A DNA stretch of 30,311 bases from JBIKLM01 sp044375105 (GTDB lineage Bacteria; Planctomycetota; UBA1135; GCA-002686595), in the NCBI GenBank assembly GCA_044375105.1, contig JBILNK010000032.1, forward strand, positions 1 through 30,311, read 5' to 3'. The translations under genes and the position numbers were made by a program. The notes below the pieces were generated by a model. The model saw only the letters and a program-made list of their open reading frames with translations. It did no database searches and was not told the DNA's origin. Positions 26,023 through 30,311 of the stretch are shown piece after piece. Every line of letters starts with the position of its first letter. The stretch's first letter is position 1.

Positions 26023-26817
26023 ATGAACGCCCTGCCCGAATCGACGCCGCCGCTCCCGGCCGGCAATCCTGCCCACGGCTTGCAGAGCCGTGGGCAGGGG
26101 TTCTTGGAGCGCCTGCGCAAGCCGCGCCCCCAAACCCCCGAGCCGCGCCCTTATGCGCGCCTCGACGTCCCGCTGCTCGAGGCCATCGACTCCCTGCGCG
26201 AGCTCTCCGACGATCTGTGGCCCAAGCTGGTGCGCCGCAACCCGCGCGGCGGCACCACGCGCTACCTGTTCACGGCCCCGCACCAGGGCACCGGCACGAC
26301 CCTGATCTCGGCCGCAGCGGCCCTGGGCCTGGCCCGCAACCTGCGCGAAGGCGTGGTCCTGGCCGAACTCAACACCGAGCGCCCGGCTTTGGCCGGCTAT
26401 CTGGCGGCCGGCGAGGGCCCCGGCGTGGGCGAGCTGCTCTCCGGCAGCGCCGAGTCCGGCTATTGCCGCATCGAGGTCGGCGATCTCGACAAGCTGCATG
26501 TTTTTGCCGCCGGCGAGGCCAAGGTGCTCGAGCCTGGTGATTTCGCCCGCGACCGCATGGATCGCGTGGCGCGCGATTTCGAAGCCCGCGGTCAGTACGT
26601 GATCTACGACGCCCCGCCGCTGCTCGAGTACCCCGGTACCCTGCTCCTAGCCGAACAGATCGACGCCGTGATCCTGGTCGTGCGCGGCCGCGAAACCCAA
26701 AAGCGCGAACTCGACCGCTGCATCGAACTCGTCTCCCAAGCCAACATGAAGATCGCCGGCCTGATCTTCAACCGCTTCGAATCCGACCTGCCCTTCGGCC
26801 TGGGCGCGAGGAGCTAG
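26023..26817 (+). CDS. BY-kinase-like (CpsD/CapB) P-loop protein with degenerate Walker A
   Basis: This 264-aa cytoplasmic protein aligns by eye with bacterial tyrosine-kinase/CpsD domains: LFTAPHQGTGTTLISAAAA at 82-100 at the P-loop, VVLAELNTERPAL at 111-123 at Walker A', QYVIYDAPPLLEYP at 191-204 at Walker B with Asp196, and IDAVILVVRGRETQKREL at 213-230. The P-loop lysine is replaced by Thr92 (GTGTT for GxGKT). Both Asp of the usual LIDADL are Glu and Asn (LAELN), and there is no C-terminal tyrosine cluster. ATP hydrolysis and autophosphorylation therefore seem unlikely. A structural role binding the Wzz-like partner encoded just upstream is my inference. Residues 16-26 are encoded by a perfect 13-bp hairpin. 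Function in polysaccharide export follows from context. Confidence 0.85.
   Translation: MNALPESTPPLPAGNPAHGLQSRGQGFLERLRKPRPQTPEPRPYARLDVPLLEAIDSLRELSDDLWPKLVRRNPRGGTTRYLFTAPHQGTGTTLISAAAALGLARNLREGVVLAELNTERPALAGYLAAGEGPGVGELLSGSAESGYCRIEVGDLDKLHVFAAGEAKVLEPGDFARDRMDRVARDFEARGQYVIYDAPPLLEYPGTLLLAEQIDAVILVVRGRETQKRELDRCIELVSQANMKIAGLIFNRFESDLPFGLGARS
26068..26098 (+). repeat. Perfect 13-bp inverted repeat inside the BY-kinase-like gene
   Basis: Arms CCTGCCCACGGCT (26068-26080) and AGCCGTGGGCAGG (26086-26098) flank the loop TGCAG. The predicted RNA hairpin starts 45 nt into the coding region and could add a U-G pair at its base. No T-run follows, so it is not a standard terminator. The repeat falls in a non-conserved N-terminal tail of the protein. 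Confidence 0.85.
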
Positions 26818-26837
26818 CGCCGCGCGGCGCATCGCCT

Positions 26838-26856
26838 GGGCGGCCCTCAGCCGCCC
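26838..26856 (+). terminator. Possible GC-rich hairpin terminator of the export operon
   Basis: Arms GGGCGGC (26838-26844) and GCCGCCC (26850-26856) with loop CCTCA form a perfect 7-bp stem 20 bp after the last gene of the operon. No T-run follows, so it may be only a 3'-end stabiliser or act with Rho. Confidence 0.4.
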
Positions 26857-26922
26857 GACGGCTGTAGCAGGGGTGCGGTGCGGGGGCCCAACACCAGCGG
26901 CGGAAATCGGGGCTCGCTGGGC

Positions 26923-26950
26923 TTGACAGCACCCCACCCGGTGTTAGTTT
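26923..26950 (+). promoter_or_regulatory. Possible sigma-70-type promoter for the Cys-rich protein gene
   Basis: A perfect -35 hexamer TTGACA (26923-26928) is followed after 16 bp by a weak -10, TAGTTT (26945-26950), in a locally AT-rich patch. It would give a leader of roughly 135 nt containing the GC-rich tandem repeat. This is inference from consensus only. Confidence 0.4.
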
Positions 26951-26963
26951 TTCAAGATCGCCC

Positions 26964-27024
26964 GGGCACCCCCCGGGCCCCGGGCACCCCCCGGGCCCCG
27001 GGCCCCGGGCACCCCTCGGGCCCC
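26964..27024 (+). repeat. 18-bp-period GC tandem repeat
   Basis: Two identical 18-bp units GGGCACCCCCCGGGCCCC (26964-26981, 26982-26999) are followed by a partial unit GGGCCCC (27000-27006) and a third copy with one mismatch (27007-27024). Each unit is nearly self-complementary (GGGC/CCCC segments), so the transcript would be strongly structured just upstream of the Cys-rich protein gene. Confidence 0.8.
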
Positions 27025-27094
27025 GGAGTGTCTAGGGTCTTTTTGGGGGCGGATGTTTAGGGCGCCTCTCTACTTTCCAACCCCGGAGTACGAA

Positions 27095-27436
27095 GTGAAG
27101 AACCTAACGATCTTCGCGACCACCTGCCTTTTCGCACTGCTCCTTGCCCGCCAGCCAGCAGCGCAGAGTTGCGATGGAACCAAGACCAGCCCAACCTTCC
27201 CTTGTGAAGGCTGCACGATCACCATCCTGGCCAGCATAACCTCGGATGGAGCGGTGTGCAAGGGTTGCAAGGCCATCTATACGACTGAGATACTGTGTCC
27301 TGAAGTGCCCTCCACTTCCTTTGAGTCGGTCTCTCAAGTCATATCCTGTAATCGAAATCAGGAGAAGCGCTGGGCCTGCCCAACGGTGGCAGGGCTCATC
27401 GGCGTGTTGCAGTTTAATTGCAATGCTTGCCAATGA
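27095..27436 (+). CDS. Small secreted cysteine-rich protein, unrecognised
   Basis: This 113-aa protein starts at GTG 27095. That start is supported by GGAG 6 bp upstream (27085-27088) and by an immediate signal peptide (MKNLTIFATTCLFALLLARQ, cleavage near AAQS). An ATG at 27053 would add 14 residues and spoil the signal peptide. The mature part of about 89 residues holds ten cysteines, several as CxxC or CxC-like groups (PCEGC, VCKGC, NCNAC), which could form disulphides outside the cytoplasm or bind a metal. I know no family with this pattern. Codon use is visibly lower in GC than the neighbouring export genes. A membrane-anchored protein of similar composition follows 54 bp downstream, so the two may be cotranscribed. 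Confidence 0.72.
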   Translation: MKNLTIFATTCLFALLLARQPAAQSCDGTKTSPTFPCEGCTITILASITSDGAVCKGCKAIYTTEILCPEVPSTSFESVSQVISCNRNQEKRWACPTVAGLIGVLQFNCNACQ

Positions 27437-27490
27437 CTGTGAACTGCCTGCGACTGCCTTCCTATAGATCTTGAGATTGAAGGACTCCCC

Positions 27491-28186
27491 ATGAATAGAT
27501 CGTCTTCTTGGCGTTTGCCTATCGTGGCAGTGGGAGCGGCTGTCCTGGCAGTTTTCGTCTGGGCTGCCGCTGACAGGGCATCCAACAAGGTGACCGAAGT
27601 CGAGTCAGCGGCACCACATCCAAACTCGCTTGGACGCACGGAAGCAGGACTTGCGGAGCCAGCAGCGCTGGCTGTCGCGGAGCCCGGGGAGGCGGAGGCA
27701 GAGGCAGACCTCAATACGAACGCGGAGTCGGCGTCGGATCCGCTGGCTGAGTGGGTCAGGCCAAAATTTGAGGACTGGAAGACGATCGGCCCGCGGAGTC
27801 GGACGCCGCTCCCCTATTGGTATTTCGACCCGAAATACCCCAAGAGCATGACCTGGGAGGAACTGGACGAGGCCTTCGACGAGCGTTTTATGGCCTATCA
27901 CAAACTTGCTTGGAGCCTGGCCAAAAAGCGGGAAAGCGAAGGGCTCTATGATTTGGTCAAGTCCCCGCCATTGGACGCCAACTTGAAACCACCTGACAAC
28001 TGGATGGGAGTCGAGAGCGACTACCCACAATACAGCTTGACTGGCGGCTATGGTGTGCCCGCTGGTCTCACTCGCATTACCTGGTTGCCCTTTGATCAAA
28101 ATCCAGAGCTCTATGAAATCTGGGACGAAACCCAATATCTGATCTACCGCAAGGGACTTGCGCCCCAGACGGCCTTGCCCCAGTAG
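27491..28186 (+). CDS. Unrecognised membrane-anchored exported protein in lower-GC stretch
   Basis: I do not recognise this 231-aa protein. It has an N-terminal hydrophobic segment (about 9-27: LPIVAVGAAVLAVFVWAAA) and an acidic Glu/Ala/Pro linker to about 85. The aromatic-rich C-terminal domain includes PLPYWYFDPKYPKSMTWEEL, DERFMAYHKLAWSLAKKRE, PDNWMGVESDYPQYSLTGGY and ELYEIWDETQYLIYRKG. AGGA lies 6 bp before the ATG, a clear ribosome-binding site. Architecture (short anchor, acidic linker, compact C-terminal domain) and lower GC match the protein encoded at 22047-23042 on the other side of the export operon, though I see no clear sequence similarity between them. It is convergent with the uracil-DNA glycosylase gene. 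Confidence 0.8.
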   Translation: MNRSSSWRLPIVAVGAAVLAVFVWAAADRASNKVTEVESAAPHPNSLGRTEAGLAEPAALAVAEPGEAEAEADLNTNAESASDPLAEWVRPKFEDWKTIGPRSRTPLPYWYFDPKYPKSMTWEELDEAFDERFMAYHKLAWSLAKKRESEGLYDLVKSPPLDANLKPPDNWMGVESDYPQYSLTGGYGVPAGLTRITWLPFDQNPELYEIWDETQYLIYRKGLAPQTALPQ

Positions 28187-28266
28187 CTTCCGCGCCGAGA
28201 TTGGGCTTGCAGCTGGAATCAGGCGCGTGGGGCCCTCTGTGAGTTGAGGCCAAGCTGCCCCTGCAG

Positions 28267-29247
28267 CTAGAGCCTGATCCCCAATCCGCGCAGTTGCTGC
28301 TCGGCGGCGGCTAACCAGCCGCGGTTGGCGTGGGGGTTGGCGGGGCTGGGGTGCAGGATGGAGCCGATCGGTTGTTGGATTTGGGGCTCGAGTTTGGCGG
28401 CCCGTTGGAAGGCGGCTTCGGCGACTTTGCCGAAGCCGATCAGGCGTTTGGGCTGGAGGTAGAGGATCCAATCGGCCAGGGCGCGGTCGCACAGGGCTTC
28501 CAGGGCCAGGCGTTCGTCGAGGGGCAGCTTGTCGGGGGTGCGGTTCTTACCGCCGGCTTCCAAAAAGGCTAAAGGGCACCAGTTCCAGACGAAGAAGCGC
28601 TCAAAGAACGCTTCGGGGGTCTGGAAGCGCGCTTTGACCCAGCTCCACACGCGCTGGCCGGAGACTTCGCTGCGCCGGCAGGCGAAGCCTTCGATGGGGC
28701 GCTTGGGGTGCTCGCTGCTCGGGCGCAAGACGGCGGCCTCGACCTTGAGAAATTCGCGCGCCAGTTGCACCTCGCCGAAGGGCACGCCGGTTTGCACCAT
28801 GCCGAAGGGGCCCGGGTTCATGCCCAAGAGCAGGGCTTCGATGCCCGTTTGGGCGTAGCGTTCGATGTAGAGCTCGCCGGGGGCGCGGGCGTACTCCAGC
28901 GGGTTGTAGACGTGGGAGACCGGCGGCTCGAACTGCAGTTGATCGAGGGCGGCGCTGAGGCGGCGCGCGATTAGCACGCCGGGATGCTCGCTGGGCGGCA
29001 GGTCCGGGCGCACCGGGGCCGGGAAGGGCAGCAGCGGTCGGGCGGTGATCACCTTCCAGGCTCCCGGACCGCGGGCCCGTTTTTTGGACGAGCGCGCGAC
29101 TGCTGCGCGGGGCTTGGTTTGGGGGGCAGCGTTTTGAGCTTCCGGAGCGGAGGGTGGCAGGGCTCCCTTGGCTTTGGCCTTGCCGGTGGCCTTGGTTTTG
29201 GATGCCGGGCTGGCTTGGGGCGTGGGCCTCGATTGGCGCGGGGGCAT
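28267..29247 (-). CDS. smug1: SMUG1-type single-strand-selective uracil-DNA glycosylase
   Basis: This 326-aa base-excision repair enzyme removes uracil (and in SMUG1 also 5-hydroxymethyluracil) from DNA. The match to SMUG1 is strong: VSHVYNPLEYA at 110-120, LLGMNPGPFGMVQTGVPFGE at 140-159 with catalytic Asn144, EHPKRPIEGFACRRSEVSG at 179-197, WNWCPLAFLEAGGKNRTP at 221-238, and HPSPANPHANRGW at 299-311 with His299. The catalytic core starts near residue 95. The first 65 residues form an Ala/Pro/Lys-rich basic tail (SKTKATGKAKAKG, SSKKRARG) not needed for the fold, probably a nonspecific DNA-binding tail. I start it at the ATG ending at 29247; an upstream in-frame ATG at 29367 would overlap the divergent gene. 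Confidence 0.95.
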   Translation of the reverse strand: MPPRQSRPTPQASPASKTKATGKAKAKGALPPSAPEAQNAAPQTKPRAAVARSSKKRARGPGAWKVITARPLLPFPAPVRPDLPPSEHPGVLIARRLSAALDQLQFEPPVSHVYNPLEYARAPGELYIERYAQTGIEALLLGMNPGPFGMVQTGVPFGEVQLAREFLKVEAAVLRPSSEHPKRPIEGFACRRSEVSGQRVWSWVKARFQTPEAFFERFFVWNWCPLAFLEAGGKNRTPDKLPLDERLALEALCDRALADWILYLQPKRLIGFGKVAEAAFQRAAKLEPQIQQPIGSILHPSPANPHANRGWLAAAEQQLRGLGIRL

Positions 29248-29347
29248 GCCAGAGGCTAACCAACGCCCGCCCGGGCCGCGCGTGGGCCTGGGGGGGTGGC
29301 GGGGAGCTTGTGACCGCGACCGGGCTGGGCTATGCCATGCCTCACCT

Positions 29348-29815
29348 ATGGCACGCCCCAGCCCCACCCTGATCCGCGCCCTCTACGCCACCGCCGACCG
29401 TCTCTCCTCCGGGGCGCCCTACCAGTGGGGCCACCCTGGCGCCTGCAACTGCGGGCACCTGGCCCAGACCGTGACCAAACGCAGCCGTTCGGAGCTGCTG
29501 GCCGTGGCCCGCGAGAAAAGCGGCGATTGGGGCCAGATGGCCGTCGAAGCCTGCCCCGCGAGCGGGCTGCCGATCGACGCGGTGATCGAAGAGCTGCTGG
29601 CCCTGGGCCTCGACAGGAGCGACATCGCCAACCTCGAGGACCTGGCCGATCGGAGGGTTCTGTCGACTATGCCCCGCGAGACCCGCGAGCGCCTGCGCCG
29701 CAACCGCCGCGAGGACGTGGTGCTCTACCTGCGGGCTTGGGCCGGCCTGCTCGAGATCGAGGCCGAAGCGCCGCGGGCCGCCCCGGCCTATTGGCACGAA
29801 TTCGTGCGCGCCTGA
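29348..29815 (+). CDS. Conserved protein of unknown function
   Basis: This 155-aa, probably cytoplasmic protein starts at ATG 29348. It carries a distinctive N-terminal block, LIRALYATADRLSSGAPYQW, followed by GHPGACNCGHLAQTVTKRS with a CxC-like Cys pair. Later blocks are CPASGLPIDAVIEELLALGL, DIANLEDLADRRVL and RREDVVLYLRAWAGLLE. From memory, proteins with this block order occur in Bacteroidota and Planctomycetota as conserved hypotheticals, so it is a genuine gene, but I know of no function. The GACNCGHL and CPASG cysteines plus nearby His could bind a metal. It is divergent from the uracil-DNA glycosylase with about 100 bp between, which suggests shared control without proving a shared role. 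Confidence 0.85.
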   Translation: MARPSPTLIRALYATADRLSSGAPYQWGHPGACNCGHLAQTVTKRSRSELLAVAREKSGDWGQMAVEACPASGLPIDAVIEELLALGLDRSDIANLEDLADRRVLSTMPRETRERLRRNRREDVVLYLRAWAGLLEIEAEAPRAAPAYWHEFVRA

Positions 29816-29822
29816 CTGGATC

Positions 29823-29846
29823 CCTGGCGCGGCGCCAAGGCCGTTT
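29823..29846 (+). terminator. Weak hairpin between convergent genes
   Basis: CCTGGC and GCCAAGG can pair with one bulged base around a short GC loop, followed by GTTT. It lies in the 39-bp gap between convergent genes and could serve as terminator, but the stem is imperfect and the T-run short. Confidence 0.3.
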
Positions 29847-29854
29847 CCTCGGGC

Positions 29855-30277
29855 TCACTCCTCGGGCTCGAAGAAGCGCCGCGCCAGGGGGCCGGCATGG
29901 TGCAGCACCATCCACCAGCGGCCCGAGCGCTTGTGGAACAGGTTGGTGGCCGTGGTCTCGGCCTGGCGCCGTTCCTCCGGCGGCCCGTAGTGCAGACGCT
30001 CGGTCAGGGTCACCCAGGCCACCTCGCCGGCCACCTGGAACTGGGCGTCGACCAGGTCGATCTGCATGCGGCTCTCGTCCGACAGGATCGCGCGCCAGGA
30101 TCCGTGGACCTTGAGCCGCCCCTGCAGCACCTCGCCGCCGGGGTGCACGCACACGATCGAATCCTCGTCGAGCCAGAGCTCGACCATGGCCTCGTAATCG
30201 CCCGCCGAAAAGGCCTCGTAGAAGGCCCGGTTGGCCTGGGAGACGTCCTTGAGCGCCTGATAGTCGTGCCAGCCCAT
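29855..30277 (-). CDS. NTF2-like (SnoaL-like) protein
   Basis: This 140-aa cytoplasmic protein shows the SnoaL_3/NTF2-like layout: helix ANRAFYEAFSAGDYEAMVEL at 15-34, then WLDEDSIVCVHPGGEVLQGR at 35-54, a helix with VHGSWRAILSD, and strands AQFQVAGEVAWVTLTERLHY and TATNLFHKRSGRWWMVLHHA. The CVHPGGEVLQGR to SWRAIL block is typical of a widespread bacterial subgroup annotated as nuclear transport factor 2 family or ketosteroid-isomerase-like, without proven activity. No signal peptide is present, unlike the other NTF2-like protein in this window. Conserved His and Trp residues may line a ligand pocket. It is convergent with the preceding gene; upstream sequence is cut by the window end. Confidence 0.87.
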   Translation of the reverse strand: MGWHDYQALKDVSQANRAFYEAFSAGDYEAMVELWLDEDSIVCVHPGGEVLQGRLKVHGSWRAILSDESRMQIDLVDAQFQVAGEVAWVTLTERLHYGPPEERRQAETTATNLFHKRSGRWWMVLHHAGPLARRFFEPEE

Positions 30278-30311
30278 GGGGGGGGGGCGCCGCCGGACGA
30301 GCCGGGGACGC

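Overview
The window is very GC-rich bacterial DNA with frequent GTG starts (and one proposed TTG), many lipobox signal peptides, a Wza-like outer-membrane export lipoprotein and a predicted beta-barrel. This points to a Gram-negative organism with a double membrane. Small proteins with a CCFG motif in a DUF3299-like fold and a choice-of-anchor I/phytase-like secreted protein make Planctomycetota my best guess, with Myxococcota or a neighbouring phylum as the alternative. That taxonomic call is inference only. I saw no rRNA, tRNA, CRISPR array, transposase or integrase.

Layout. 1-2.7 kb (+): a NagB-like protein lacking its catalytic residues, a sigma-70-family ECF factor with a Cys-containing C-terminal extension, and a lipoprotein phosphatase/sulfurtransferase-like protein. 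3.0-5.0 kb (-): a DUF2500-like membrane protein and a phospholipase D lipoprotein. 5.1-6.7 kb: a transporter-like beta-barrel lipoprotein and an NTF2-like lipoprotein, convergent around a strong intrinsic terminator. 6.9-10.0 kb (-): a 1036-aa secreted protein in which a phytase-like domain is nested inside a choice-of-anchor I domain. 10.5-14.2 kb (-): two hybrid histidine kinases 3 bp apart, the upstream one with a damaged ATP-binding domain.

14.4-21.1 kb (+): a metal-transport-like cluster made of an ABC ATPase, an FtsX/MacB-type permease, a His-rich lipoprotein, three DUF3299-like secreted proteins and a HEAT-repeat protein. It resembles the Zur-regulated PA4063-PA4066 operon of Pseudomonas aeruginosa and zrgABCDE of Vibrio cholerae, but with an expanded DUF3299-like set. 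21.3-22.0 kb (+): an iodotyrosine-deiodinase-like nitroreductase.

22.0-28.2 kb: a GC-rich polysaccharide-export operon (Wza-like, Wzz-like, and a BY-kinase-like protein without the P-loop lysine) flanked on both sides by lower-GC stretches. These stretches encode unrecognised exported proteins, including a 113-aa Cys-rich one. 28.2-30.3 kb: a SMUG1-type uracil-DNA glycosylase with a lysine-rich N-terminal tail, a conserved protein of unknown function, and an NTF2-like protein.

The most interesting signals are the expanded zinc-type ABC cluster, the recurrence of catalytically damaged enzymes beside regulatory or intact partners (NagB-like, histidine kinase, BY-kinase), a perfect 13-bp hairpin inside the BY-kinase-like gene, and 18-bp-period tandem repeats in two separate spacers.
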